Part shown: one piece after another, positions 32,709-41,901 of the stretch
How positions within the stretch are numbered: the first letter of the stretch is position 1
Layout: the number at the start of each line of letters is the position of its first letter
Assembly: GCF_021404405.1 (NCBI RefSeq)
Contig: NZ_JABFTV010000013.1
Location: 1 to 64,000, forward strand
DNA from: Billgrantia aerodenitrificans
GTDB lineage: Bacteria; Pseudomonadota; Gammaproteobacteria; Pseudomonadales; Halomonadaceae
Direction of reading: 5' to 3'
DNA: 64,000 bases
Made by a program: the position numbers and the translations under genes
Notes under the pieces: generated by a model
The model's database searches: none
The model's input: the letters and a program-made list of their open reading frames with translations, nothing else
What the model was told of the DNA's origin: nothing

Positions 32709-33929
32709 TCAGGTCCGCCGCGCCAGCTCGGTGGCGGTGTACCAGGCGATCATACGCTCTTCGTCGGTGGGTATGACCCACAGCCCGAGCCGGCTGTCCG
32801 GTCCGGCGATATCGAGGGCATTCGCGGCATTGGCCGCGTCGTCGAGGCGCGCGCCGAGCCATTCGCAGCCCTGCGCCACGGCAGCGCGGATCGGAGCGGC
32901 GCGCTCGCCGATGCCGGCGGTGAAGACGAGATGGTCGAGCCCACCCAGGGCCGCCGCCAGGCTGCCGATCTCGCGCACGATGCGATAGACGAACAGCGCA
33001 ATGGCCTCGGCGGCTTCAGGCGCCTCGCTGGCCAGCAGTTCACGCATGTCGCCGCTGATACCGGACACCCCAAGCAAACCCGACTCCTTGTAGAGAAGCC
33101 GCTGCACGGCCTCGGCGCTCATGCCCTCATGCAGAATCAGATGCAGCACCAGGCCAGGGTCGAGGCTGCCGCTGCGGGTGCCCATCATCAGCCCTTCCAC
33201 GGCGGTGAACCCGGTGGTGGCGGCCACGCTCTTGCCGTCGCGCAGCGCACACAGACTGGCCCCGTTACCCAAGTGGGCAATGACCACACGCCCGCCCGGT
33301 AGCGCCTGACCATGCTGCCGCTCAGCGCTCAGTGCACGACTGACGTAGTCGAAGGAGAGCCCATGAAAGCCGTAGCGGATCACGCCCTGCTCGCGAAAAC
33401 GACGCGGCAGCGGAAAGGTCTGCGCCACCGCCGGCTGCGTGGCATGGAAGGCGGTGTCGAAGCAGGCGTACTGGGGCAGCCCCGGACGCAGGCCGGTCAA
33501 CGAGCGAACCGGCGCCAGACCATGCGGCTGATGCAGCGGCGCCAGCTCGTTCAGCGCCTCCAGAGCGGCAAAGGATTCGGCATCCAGGCGCAGCGGTTCG
33601 CGGTAGCGGGCGCCGCCATGCACGATGCGGTGGCCCACGGCGCGAATGTCGCCCAATGCCGGGTTGTCCTCGACCCATTGCAGCAGGCGTTCCAACGCCC
33701 CCGCGTGATCCAGCGCTGCCGGTACGTCGTAAAGCGCGGCGTCTTGCTCTTCATTCAGCTCGGTACCGAACCCAGCCTGCAGCTCAGTCCGAACCCGACT
33801 ACCGAGGCCCGAGAACTGGCCGCGGTAGCGCACTTGCATGGCCATGGGGCTGGCAGTGCTGGCGGCATCGAACAGGGCAAACTTGAGGCTCGAGGAGCCG
33901 CTGTTCACGGCCAGGATCTCGCCGCTCAT
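32709..33929 (-). CDS. ackA: Acetate kinase family protein
   Basis: 406 residues, standard length. ILAVNSGSSSLKFALF is the N-terminal phosphate-binding motif. RYGFHGLSFDYVS, HLGNGASLCAL and MMGTRSGSLDPGL are also present. It interconverts acetyl phosphate plus ADP with acetate plus ATP, or an analogous acyl phosphate. The start overlaps the upstream MaoC-Pta stop by 4 bases, so the two steps acyl-CoA to acyl phosphate to acid are made together. The MaoC partner hints that the acyl group could be longer than acetyl. Confidence 0.92.
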   Translation of the reverse strand: MSGEILAVNSGSSSLKFALFDAASTASPMAMQVRYRGQFSGLGSRVRTELQAGFGTELNEEQDAALYDVPAALDHAGALERLLQWVEDNPALGDIRAVGHRIVHGGARYREPLRLDAESFAALEALNELAPLHQPHGLAPVRSLTGLRPGLPQYACFDTAFHATQPAVAQTFPLPRRFREQGVIRYGFHGLSFDYVSRALSAERQHGQALPGGRVVIAHLGNGASLCALRDGKSVAATTGFTAVEGLMMGTRSGSLDPGLVLHLILHEGMSAEAVQRLLYKESGLLGVSGISGDMRELLASEAPEAAEAIALFVYRIVREIGSLAAALGGLDHLVFTAGIGERAAPIRAAVAQGCEWLGARLDDAANAANALDIAGPDSRLGLWVIPTDEERMIAWYTATELARRT

Positions 33930-35344
33930 GCCCGCGCCCTTTTCTGCTGCTCGGAAACCAGCAGCGCCAGGGCACAGGAGGCCATGCGCGTGATGGCGTC
34001 ATCGGCGCGGCTGGTGAGCACGATCGGTACCCGCGCGCCGACTACCAGCCCGGCGCCGGTGGCGTCGGCCAGGTAGGTGAGCTGCTTCATCAGCATGTTG
34101 GCCGACTCGAGATCGGGTGCCACCAGGATGTCGGCGCGCCCCGCCACCGGCGAGTCGATCCCCTTGGCCGCCGCGGCCGCCTCGGAAACCGCGTTGTCGA
34201 AGGCCAGCGGACCGTCGAGCACCCCGCCGCGGATCTGCCCACGCTCCGCCATCTTGCACAGGGCCGCGGCTTCCACGGTCGAGGCAATTTTTGGGTTGAC
34301 CGTCTCCACCGCCGACAAAATCGCCACTCTGGGCGAAGTGAGCCCGACCGCATGTGCCAGATCGATGGCGTTCTGCACGATGTCCTTCTTGTGCGCCAGG
34401 GTCGGATAGATGTTGATCGCCGCATCGGTGATAAACAGCGGGCGCGGGTAGGTCGGCACGTCGAAGGCCATCACGTGGCTCAGGCAGCGCTCGGTGCGCA
34501 GGCCGGTGTCACGCTTGACCACTTCGTGCAACAGCTCGTCGGTGTGCAGCGCCCCTTTCATCAGCGCCTCCACCCGGCCCGCCCGAGTCATGGCCACTGC
34601 CTCGGCCGCGGCGGCATGGCTGTGGGGCACGTCGACCAGTTCGAACTCGGCGATATCGACACCGGCGGTCTCGGCGGCGGCATGCACTTTGGCCTTGGGC
34701 CCCACCAGCACCGGGCGAATGAGCCCCTGGCGTGCCGATTCGTAGGCGCCCATGATCGAGACCTCATCCACCGGATGCACCACGGCCATGCTCACTGGCG
34801 CGGGATGCTCGGCGGCACTGAGCATCTCGTGCAGGTGCGCCCGCTCGGCCAGCCGTACCCGCGGCAGCACGGTGCGCGGCCGGCGTATCTTTTCTGTCGG
34901 CGCCTGCACTTCCGCCTGTCCTTCGATCACGGTTTCACCGTTCTGGTTGGTGCACAGACAGTCGAAGGTGATGCGCTTTTGCGCTTCGTCCTTGGCCTGG
35001 GCGCGCACGCTCACTCGCAGCACGTCGCCGAGCCTCACCGGCTTGCGAAAGCGCAGGGTCTGGCCCAGGTAAAGAGTACCAGGCCCAGGCAGTTCGGTGC
35101 CGAGCACGGTGGAGATCAGCGCCCCGCCCCACATGCCATGAGCGATGACTTCCTGAAAGCGGGTACTCTTGGCGAAATCATCGTCCAGGTGGGCCGGGTT
35201 GATGTCGCCGGACATGATCGCAAAGAGCTTGATGTCGTCCAGCGTCAGGCGTTTCTCCAGTGCAGCCGTATCGCCTACCTCGATCTCGTCGAAGGTCCGG
35301 TTCTCGATGTAGCCGTTGCCTGCCTGTGGTTCCTGACCGTCCAT
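33926..35344 (-). CDS. Bifunctional MaoC-like enoyl-CoA hydratase / phosphate acyltransferase
   Basis: 472 residues from the ATG at 35344, preceded by AGGG. Residues 10-150 are a MaoC hot-dog domain with FAIMSGDINPAHLDDDFAKS, the R-hydratase Asp/His motif. Residues 165-472 are a phosphate acetyl/butyryltransferase domain with VDEVSIMGAYESARQGLIRP, TDAAINIYPTL and GPLAFDNAVS. The fusion is known in several proteobacteria, usually beside acetate kinase. It probably feeds acyl-CoA into acyl phosphate for ATP formation. Whether the hydratase site is used in the same pathway is unknown. Confidence 0.9.
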   Translation of the reverse strand: MDGQEPQAGNGYIENRTFDEIEVGDTAALEKRLTLDDIKLFAIMSGDINPAHLDDDFAKSTRFQEVIAHGMWGGALISTVLGTELPGPGTLYLGQTLRFRKPVRLGDVLRVSVRAQAKDEAQKRITFDCLCTNQNGETVIEGQAEVQAPTEKIRRPRTVLPRVRLAERAHLHEMLSAAEHPAPVSMAVVHPVDEVSIMGAYESARQGLIRPVLVGPKAKVHAAAETAGVDIAEFELVDVPHSHAAAAEAVAMTRAGRVEALMKGALHTDELLHEVVKRDTGLRTERCLSHVMAFDVPTYPRPLFITDAAINIYPTLAHKKDIVQNAIDLAHAVGLTSPRVAILSAVETVNPKIASTVEAAALCKMAERGQIRGGVLDGPLAFDNAVSEAAAAAKGIDSPVAGRADILVAPDLESANMLMKQLTYLADATGAGLVVGARVPIVLTSRADDAITRMASCALALLVSEQQKRARA

Positions 35345-35495
35345 GCGCGTCGCCCTGATCGAATGAAGGAAAATACTGCGTCGCAGCATACTTCAGTCGA
35401 TAGCATCGGCCAGGCATGCAGCGAAGGCAAGCGCCTTGCACCTCTGACAGATGCAACCACAATGAGGGAACGCCATCGCAGCCAGGGGCAGCGCC

Positions 35496-35897
35496 ATGCA
35501 CCGTTTCCGCAACGACCCGACGCTCGCCATTCCGATCTTTCCCGGCAGCCATATCGTGCTGGACGGCCACTACATCTTCCTTTCCGGCCTGACGGTGACC
35601 GACATCCAGGGCGGCGAAGCCGTGTTGGGTGATATCGCCGAGGAGACCCGCTGGGTGATGCGCCGCCTCTCACGCATGCTGGAATATGCCGGCGCCTCGA
35701 TGGCCGACGTGGTACGGGTAGACGTTCACCTGACCAACCTGGATACCATCCACACCATGGACGCGGCCTACGCCGAATTCTTCGAGAACAAGCGCTACCC
35801 CGCCCGCACCTGCACCGAATCGCCACGCCTGAGCGGCGGCTCCAACGTCGAGATCACGCTGATGGCGCGCCAACCCGAGCAAAACGACACAGCCTAA
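35496..35897 (+). CDS. RidA family protein (YjgF/YER057c/UK114)
   Basis: 133 residues. IFLSGLTVTDIQGG near the N-terminus, VVRVDVHLTNLDTIHTMDAA in the middle, and YPARTCTESPRLSGGSNVEI near the end include the Arg of the enamine/imine deaminase site. The RidA trimer removes reactive enamines made by PLP dehydratases. Divergent from the MaoC-Pta gene and convergent with gntR, so it appears to be a single-gene unit. Confidence 0.88.
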   Translation: MHRFRNDPTLAIPIFPGSHIVLDGHYIFLSGLTVTDIQGGEAVLGDIAEETRWVMRRLSRMLEYAGASMADVVRVDVHLTNLDTIHTMDAAYAEFFENKRYPARTCTESPRLSGGSNVEITLMARQPEQNDTA

Positions 35898-35909
35898 CGG
35901 GAAGCGGGG

Positions 35910-36905
35910 CTACAGCGTCATGCCGGGCTCGATCCTATACCCCAGATCGATCACGGGCTCCTCCAGCGCCTTGCCCTGGATTCTGGCCATCAGCTCGGTG
36001 GCGGCTCGCCTGCCGATGTCCCGCCGCGGCGTGATCACGCTGGCCAGCCGCGGCGACATCACCTGACCCACGTCGTGGCCGTGGAAACCGGCAATGGCCA
36101 TTCGCTCGGGTACCGCCACCCCCTGACGCAGACACTCGAAGTAGGCCCCCACCGCCACGTCGTCGTTGGTGCAGAAGATACCGTCGGTTTCCGGGTGCTC
36201 GACGAGAATCTCGTTGAGCAGCGCCGCCCCCACGCTGTAGGAGGAGCGCTGGCTGCGATGCAACGTGAGCGGTTCGAGCCTGTGCTCTGCCATGGCCCGT
36301 CGATACCCCTCTTCCCGCTGGCGCGTACGCTGGTCGAGGCGCACGGCGAGATAGACGATGCGCCGACGACCTTGGCGAATCATCTCGCTGATCATGTCGT
36401 AGGCAGCACGTACGTTGTCGTAGCCCACCGCCTGATGCAGCGGCTTGCTCAGCGAGTCCATGATCTCGACCGTGGGAATGCCCGCGGTTTCCAGCATGCG
36501 GCAGGTGCGCGCGGTGTGGTGGCTATCGGAGAGGATCAGCCCGTCGACGTTGTAGGAGAGTAGCGATGCCAGGCTGCGCTCTTCCAACTCCGGGCTGTAA
36601 CCGTAGTGCGCCAGCATCAGGTGGTAGCCCAGCGGCTCGGTCACCTCCTCGATACCCACCAGCACGTCGGCAAATACCTGGTTGGAGAGCGACGGCACCA
36701 GCAGGCCGATGGAGTGGCTGGTGGCACGCGAAAGCAGGTCGGGCGCCCGATTGGGGATGTAGCCGACCTGCTCCGCCACGCTGAAGATGCGCTCACGCAG
36801 GCCCTCGGAGACCGTCGCCGGATCGCGCAGACAACGACTGACCGTCATCTTGGTCGCCCCGACCCGGTCGGCGATGTCCTGAAGTGTCGGTCGCTTCTTT
36901 TTCAC
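35910..36905 (-). CDS. gntR: LacI-family gluconate repressor GntR
   Basis: 331 residues from a GTG at 36905 preceded by GGGGA. This start gives (M)KKKRPTLQDIADRVG, matching E. coli GntR in both sequence and total length. The HTH is followed by RAPDLLSRATSHSIGLL and a periplasmic-binding-like domain with DGIFCTNDDVAVGAYFECLR and AIAGFHGHDVGQVMSPRLAS. It represses gluconate genes until gluconate binds. Located 116 bases after gluconokinase in the same direction. A degenerate half site ATGATACCGG (36970-36979) lies just upstream. Confidence 0.93.
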   Translation of the reverse strand: MKKKRPTLQDIADRVGATKMTVSRCLRDPATVSEGLRERIFSVAEQVGYIPNRAPDLLSRATSHSIGLLVPSLSNQVFADVLVGIEEVTEPLGYHLMLAHYGYSPELEERSLASLLSYNVDGLILSDSHHTARTCRMLETAGIPTVEIMDSLSKPLHQAVGYDNVRAAYDMISEMIRQGRRRIVYLAVRLDQRTRQREEGYRRAMAEHRLEPLTLHRSQRSSYSVGAALLNEILVEHPETDGIFCTNDDVAVGAYFECLRQGVAVPERMAIAGFHGHDVGQVMSPRLASVITPRRDIGRRAATELMARIQGKALEEPVIDLGYRIEPGMTL

Positions 36906-37021
36906 GATTCCCCGCTGACGGTAGTTGGGCCTGCCGGCATCCCGTTGCCCGATATCGGCAAAGCAACGCATGATACCGGAGTTCCTCAGGCCACGCTGCC
37001 CAGCCCAACCGCTCCGGGCCG

Positions 37022-37540
37022 TCAGCCTCGGCAGTGTGGCAAGGCCTCGAGAAAGGTGTCGACGATGACCTCCGGCGCTTCGGCAATGCCGCAGGTCACG
37101 GCCTCGTGCACAGCGGGCGCCTCGAGATCGCGCAGCTGGCTGTCGAGCATCGCATCGCCACGAAAGAAGTGCTCTTCTCTGCTCGCCAGGCGCTCGCGCA
37201 GCTGGGCGCGCTCACCTTGGAGGAACAGGAACACGAGCTCCGGGTCGCCTTGCCGCAGCAGCTCACGATAGCGCTCCTTGAGCGCCGAGCAGGCCAGCAC
37301 CAGGGTCTCATCGCGGCGGCGATGATCGTCGATCAATTGCGCCAAAGTCTCGAGCCATTCGCGGCGATCCTCGTCGTCGAGCGGAATGCCGCTCGCCATC
37401 TTGGCGACGCTGGTCGGCGAGTGGTAGTCATCGCCGTCGATGAAGGCGACGCCGAGACGGCGGGCAAGCAGCGCGCCAACGCACGACTTGCCCGACCCCG
37501 ACACCCCCATCACCACGATGCGGTACGTAGCATCCTTCAC
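37022..37540 (-). CDS. gntK: Gluconokinase
   Basis: 172 residues. P-loop GVSGSGKS at 12-19, FIDGDDYHSPTSVAKMASG and LACSALKERYRELLRQG are the GntK-type motifs. It phosphorylates gluconate to 6-phosphogluconate with ATP, feeding the Entner-Doudoroff or pentose phosphate route. It starts 15 bases after the TRAP large permease stop, so the importer and kinase form one unit. Confidence 0.94.
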   Translation of the reverse strand: MKDATYRIVVMGVSGSGKSCVGALLARRLGVAFIDGDDYHSPTSVAKMASGIPLDDEDRREWLETLAQLIDDHRRRDETLVLACSALKERYRELLRQGDPELVFLFLQGERAQLRERLASREEHFFRGDAMLDSQLRDLEAPAVHEAVTCGIAEAPEVIVDTFLEALPHCRG

Positions 37541-37555
37541 GAGATCTCCCTGTGC

Positions 37556-38839
37556 TCAGTTGCCGCGCACGGCAGCCAGATCGGGCAGCCAGGTCACGAT
37601 GCCGGGGAAGGCGATCAGCACCACCAGCACCACCAGCAACGCCGCGTAGTAGGGCAACATGGCTTGCACCAGTTGCTCCATGCTGACACGGCCGACGCCG
37701 CAACCCACGTAGAGGCAGGTACCCACCGGTGGGGTCAACAGACCGATGCCGAGGATGAAGGCCATCAACACGCCGAAGTAGACCGGGTCGACCCCCACCG
37801 AGGTGACGATGGGCGTGAGCATCGGCGCCATGATCACCATGGCCGGGGTCAGGTCCATGACGAAGCCCACCAGCAGCAGCAGGGCCGCCACGATCAGCAA
37901 CAGCAGGAACGGCTCTTCGGTGATCGCCTGCACTTGGCGCACCAGGGTCTGCGGCACCATGTTGATGGTCAGGAACCAGGCGATGACGGTGGCGAAGGCA
38001 AGCAGCAGCAACACCATACCCGTCAGCCGCGCGGTGCGGATCAACATGCCCCACAGCTCGCGGGGGTGGAACTCGCGATAGAACACCAGTGAGATGAATA
38101 GCGAATAGAGCAGTGCCACCACCGCCGCTTCAGTAGCGGTGAAGACGCCGCCGATGATGCCGCCGATCACGATCACCGGCAGTACCAGCGCCAGCCAGGC
38201 TGCCTTGAACGCACGCCACAGACGGCCCAGCTCGAAGCGGCGGGTCTGCCCGGCATGCTCGATGCTGGCCATGATGAAGGTGGTCACCATCAGCGCGAAG
38301 CCGATCATCAAGCCCGGCACGATCCCGGCAATGAAGAGCCGGCTGATCGAGGTCTCGGTGACGATGCCGAACAGAATCAGCGGAATCGACGGCGGGATGA
38401 TGATGCCGATCACCGAGGAGACGGTATTGATTGCCGTGGCATGGGGCGCGGAATAGCCCTGCTGTTTCATCGACGGAATCATCATCGAGCCGGTGGCGGC
38501 GGTGTCGGCCACGGCCGAGCCGCTGATGCCACCGAAGAACATCGACCCGGTGATGGCGACCTGGCCCAGGCCACCGCGCACGAAGCCTACCAGCGCACCT
38601 GCCAGCTCCATCAGGCGACGGGCGATACCGCCATGGCTCATCACCTCACCCACCAGAATGAAGAAAGGAATGGCCAGCAGCGGGAAATTGTTGACCCCGC
38701 GGATCGATTGCTCGATCAGGATCGACAGCGGAATATCGGAGAGTATAGCCAGGACCACGGCGGCCACGCCGAGGCCGAAGGCAATCGGCAGCCCCATGGC
38801 GATGGAGGCGAACAGGATGCCCAGAAAAATCCACAGCAT
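37556..38839 (-). CDS. TRAP transporter large permease, gluconate-linked
   Basis: 427 residues with about 12 hydrophobic segments. DctM signatures include SMFFGGISGSAVADTAATGS at about 97-116, GIIIPPSIPLILFG, and GLLTPPVGTCLYVGCGVG near the C-terminus. Three bases separate it from the small permease stop. Neighbouring gntK and gntR and the upstream GntR operator indicate gluconate or a close sugar acid as substrate, replacing the GntT/GntU permeases of enterics. Confidence 0.94.
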   Translation of the reverse strand: MLWIFLGILFASIAMGLPIAFGLGVAAVVLAILSDIPLSILIEQSIRGVNNFPLLAIPFFILVGEVMSHGGIARRLMELAGALVGFVRGGLGQVAITGSMFFGGISGSAVADTAATGSMMIPSMKQQGYSAPHATAINTVSSVIGIIIPPSIPLILFGIVTETSISRLFIAGIVPGLMIGFALMVTTFIMASIEHAGQTRRFELGRLWRAFKAAWLALVLPVIVIGGIIGGVFTATEAAVVALLYSLFISLVFYREFHPRELWGMLIRTARLTGMVLLLLAFATVIAWFLTINMVPQTLVRQVQAITEEPFLLLLIVAALLLLVGFVMDLTPAMVIMAPMLTPIVTSVGVDPVYFGVLMAFILGIGLLTPPVGTCLYVGCGVGRVSMEQLVQAMLPYYAALLVVLVVLIAFPGIVTWLPDLAAVRGN

Positions 38840-38842
38840 GGT

Positions 38843-39433
38843 TCAGTCTCCCGCCTGAGGTTGGTCGAGATTCGGGTCGCGAATCAAGCGCAGGCACTGC
38901 CACGCGCGCCACAGCGCAACGGCGACGATGAACAGCGAACAGAGCACCAGCGAGACGTTGATCAGGTTCCATGGAACGCCGAGGATGGCGGTGCGCCCGG
39001 TGGAGCGGGACATCACCAGATAACCGCCCCACACCATGATGCTCATCAATGTGGCGATGATCAGGTGCTGCAGCAGATAGAGCGCGTAAGCAGCCCGCGG
39101 TTGCAGCCGGCGGACGAGAAAATCGACGGCAATATGTTCGTAGCGGGCGAACGCCGCCGCCGCGCCGATGAAGATCAGCCAGATGAACAGCATGCGGGCC
39201 AGCTCATCGGCCCAGGGCAGCGAGCGATTGAGCAGCGAGCGCCCGATGACGTTGGCCGACACCGAGACGATCAGCGCCACCAGAATCGTGGCAATAAGGT
39301 GCTCCATTAGGCGGGTGAGCCAGCGAAACGGAGCCGGACCACGGCCACCTTCGATATCGAGTTCGAGCGGCTCGCGCCGAGGGTCTGCCAAGTAGGCACT
39401 CGCCTCGTCGGGCAGGGGATTGGGCGAAGTCAT
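38843..39433 (-). CDS. TRAP transporter small permease, gluconate-linked
   Basis: 196 residues with four hydrophobic segments after a polar N-terminus of about 45 residues. LPWADELARMLFIWLIFIGA and YEHIAVDFLVRRL are characteristic of DctQ proteins. Lies between the binding protein (63-base gap) and the large permease (3-base gap). Confidence 0.92.
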   Translation of the reverse strand: MTSPNPLPDEASAYLADPRREPLELDIEGGRGPAPFRWLTRLMEHLIATILVALIVSVSANVIGRSLLNRSLPWADELARMLFIWLIFIGAAAAFARYEHIAVDFLVRRLQPRAAYALYLLQHLIIATLMSIMVWGGYLVMSRSTGRTAILGVPWNLINVSLVLCSLFIVAVALWRAWQCLRLIRDPNLDQPQAGD

Positions 39434-39496
39434 GCGGCGCTCCGTACAGGAGCAGGGGGAAGCCCCCTGCCCTGCAAGTTCAGACGGATGGGTGAA

Positions 39497-40567
39497 TTAC
39501 TGGGTTGCGTCGACGATGGACTGGATTTCGGCGATCAGGTCCTCACCGATACGCGGTGCCCAACGGTCGTAGACCGGCTGCACGGCTTCCTGGAAGGCGG
39601 CGACCTGGTCGTCATCGAGCCGCGTGATCTGCATGCCGCGCTCCTCGAGCTGGTCACGTGCCCAGTCGTCGTACTCGGTCGACAGCTGAATCTCGTACTC
39701 GGCCGAAAGACGCGCCGCTTCCTGCACCAGCTCCTGATACTCCGGCGCCAAACGATCCCAGGTGCGCTGGGACATCATCATGATGAAGGGCGTATAGACG
39801 TGACGGGTCTCGGAACCGTAGTCCTGCACCTCGTAGAAGTTGGAGGTCAGGATGGTGCTCCAGGGGTTCTCCTGGCCATCGACGACGCCCTGCTCCATGG
39901 CGGAGAACAGCTCACCGAAGGCCATCGGTGTGGGGTTGGCGCCCAGGGTTTCCCAGATCGACAGATGCACCGGGTTCTCCATGGTGCGGACGCTGAGACC
40001 GCGCACGTCGAGCCCTGCCACATCCTCCGGCGACTCCACCGCACGCGCGCTGTTGGTGAGCTGACGGTAGCCGTTCTCGGAGAAGGTCAACGCCTTGATG
40101 CCGGTACCTTCGAAGGCATCGAGCATGCGCTGGGCGGTATCGCTCTGCATTACGGCGATGGCCGCTTCACGGCTCGGCAGCAGGAACGGCAGGTCGAAGA
40201 CGGCCAGTTCCTGAACGTAAGTAGTGGCCGGAGACGAAGAGGGATAGCTCATGTCCAGCGAGCCGGTCTGCAGCATTTCCATCATCTGCACGTCGTCGCC
40301 CAACTGGCTGTTGGGGAAGATGTTGACGGTAATGCGGCCTTCGGTGCGCTGTTCGAGGATATCGGCAAAATAGCGGCTTGAGAGGTACTGCGGCGAGGTA
40401 TCGGACAGGCCGAGCCCCATGCGCAGCGTGTGGCTGCCGTGATCGCCCACCGCTTCACCCTCGATGGCGGGCGGATCGGAGAGGTCAGGGGCTTGTGCGT
40501 AAGCAATGCCCAGCGAGAGCGTAGCCGCACCGGCTAGCGTGAGGGTATTGCGCCAGAAAATGGTCAT
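39497..40567 (-). CDS. TRAP transporter substrate-binding protein, gluconate-linked
   Basis: 356 residues from the ATG at 40567, with GGAG 7 bases upstream. A signal peptide ends at about residue 24 (AYA/QA). DctP motifs: TLRMGLGLSDTSPQY, INIFP-like VNIFPNSQLGDDVQMMEMLQ, and QGVVDGQENPWSTILTSNFY, which holds part of the carboxylate-binding pocket. First gene of the gluconate unit; the larger gap after it could allow higher expression than the permeases. Confidence 0.93.
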   Translation of the reverse strand: MTIFWRNTLTLAGAATLSLGIAYAQAPDLSDPPAIEGEAVGDHGSHTLRMGLGLSDTSPQYLSSRYFADILEQRTEGRITVNIFPNSQLGDDVQMMEMLQTGSLDMSYPSSSPATTYVQELAVFDLPFLLPSREAAIAVMQSDTAQRMLDAFEGTGIKALTFSENGYRQLTNSARAVESPEDVAGLDVRGLSVRTMENPVHLSIWETLGANPTPMAFGELFSAMEQGVVDGQENPWSTILTSNFYEVQDYGSETRHVYTPFIMMMSQRTWDRLAPEYQELVQEAARLSAEYEIQLSTEYDDWARDQLEERGMQITRLDDDQVAAFQEAVQPVYDRWAPRIGEDLIAEIQSIVDATQ

Positions 40568-40670
40568 GGCGGACTCCAGTCGATTGTCGTTGTGTATTGG
40601 CACGTCTTGGCATCTCCCCGATGGCGTGTGGCCTCGAGCGTCGAATGCGGCTCTTGTTAAATGCAGCCAT

Positions 40671-40684
40671 TGTTACCGGTAACA
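40671..40684. promoter_or_regulatory. GntR operator upstream of the gluconate TRAP operon
   Basis: TGTTACCGGTAACA is a perfect 14-bp palindrome 104 bases before the binding-protein start. The E. coli GntR site is ATGTTA-N4-TAACAT; this site with flanks reads TTGTTA-CCGG-TAACAT, a single difference. Confidence 0.88.
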
Positions 40685-40769
40685 TTCGATGTAAGGAAGG
40701 CTAGCGAGGCACGGGGGAGGTGTCAATCACGAACAGGTCGGCACGAAATAGACTTTGGTCGCAGGCGGT

Positions 40770-41864
40770 TCAATATTCAAACGCACCCGCCTCGCGAATG
40801 GCCCGCCCCACCGCCGCGAGGATCTGCTCATTGCGAGCCAGGTCCAGCTCACCCCGCACGCAGGCAACGATCACCACGCGACGGGCGTCGTCGCCATAGC
40901 CGTGGGTGGCGATGCCGGCATCGCAACCGCGGCGGTGCTGGGTGCCGGTCTTGTGGGCCAGACGAATGTCGCGCCCCAGACCGGCCTTGAGCCGCCGTTC
41001 ACCGCTGGTGGTGCGCGCCATGATGGCCAGCAGCTCGGCGGTCGCTTGCATGCCCAGGGCGCGGCCTTCGGCAAGCGCCTCGAGCATGTCGGCGAAGGCA
41101 TCCAGCCGTCCGGCGTTGAGGTCGGTGGCGTAGTAGAGCTGGAAGGCTTGATCGATGCTCGGCACCTGCAACTGCTGCGGCGTCAGACCGAGGCGCTGAC
41201 GCAGCCATGTCAGACGGGCGGCGTCGCTTTGCCGCTTGCGCAGTTCGATGAAATCCATGCCGCCGAGGGTGAAGGCGCTGGGGTGCAGGTTGGCATAGGC
41301 ATGGCGCCGCACGTCGACCAGCGTGGTAATCGGCCCCAGCCCACCGCCCGGCGACAGGTGCCGGGCACGATAATTGACGCTCTCCAGGCCCAGGTGGCGA
41401 ATCAGCATGTCGCTGGCGGTGTTGTCGCTGACGATCATCATCGACTCTAGCAGTTGCCGCAGCGGCAAGGCGCTGCCAGGCGATGCCCAGTTGGTGGAGC
41501 CGGCGCCGTCGACGTAGTCGCTGCGCTGTAGCGTCAGGCGATCCTGAAGCGATATTTCACCGGCCTCTACCCGCGCCATCAGCTCGATTGCCACCGGCAG
41601 CTTGACCAGCGAGGCCAGGTACCAGTATTCGTCGTCGCGCCAGCCCAGCCGCGCGCCGCTGCCGAGCTCGCGGACATGCACACCGATCTCGCCGGCATAA
41701 CCGGCCTCGAGCAGCGCCAACCTGGCTTCCAGGCGCTCCGCCCAGACCGGCTCCAAGCGGGCGTCGACCTGCTCCGCCCAGCTCGGCTGAGCCATGGCCA
41801 TGGCCATGGAAGGTAGCACCATGGCCAGCAGCAATAGCGCTTGCGTGACCCACCTGCCCTTCAT
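40770..41864 (-). CDS. Class A beta-lactamase-fold serine hydrolase lacking the omega-loop Glu motif
   Basis: 364 residues with a signal peptide ending near residue 25. Active-site elements in order: Ser85-x-x-Lys88 (ASLVK), Ser146-Asp147-Asn148, and Lys305-Thr306-Gly307 (HKTGTQ). The ExxLN omega-loop motif that deacylates beta-lactams in class A enzymes is not seen between them; that segment is enlarged. The protein is therefore more likely a peptidase or esterase on cell-wall or peptide substrates than a resistance enzyme. Periplasmic. Follows an acyltransferase-like gene by 37 bases in the same direction. Confidence 0.8.
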   Translation of the reverse strand: MKGRWVTQALLLLAMVLPSMAMAMAQPSWAEQVDARLEPVWAERLEARLALLEAGYAGEIGVHVRELGSGARLGWRDDEYWYLASLVKLPVAIELMARVEAGEISLQDRLTLQRSDYVDGAGSTNWASPGSALPLRQLLESMMIVSDNTASDMLIRHLGLESVNYRARHLSPGGGLGPITTLVDVRRHAYANLHPSAFTLGGMDFIELRKRQSDAARLTWLRQRLGLTPQQLQVPSIDQAFQLYYATDLNAGRLDAFADMLEALAEGRALGMQATAELLAIMARTTSGERRLKAGLGRDIRLAHKTGTQHRRGCDAGIATHGYGDDARRVVIVACVRGELDLARNEQILAAVGRAIREAGAFEY

Positions 41865-41901
41865 CTATCGTCCTTATTCCATCGCCCTTGTTCCCCCGCC
41901 C

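Noticed and set aside
34352..35632. Rightward open frame opposite the MaoC-Pta gene
   Set aside because: Antisense to a conserved two-domain enzyme; its end also conflicts with the RidA gene.
40770..41864. Antibiotic-resistance beta-lactamase
   Set aside because: The class A omega-loop glutamate motif is missing; only the general fold and three catalytic motifs can be supported.
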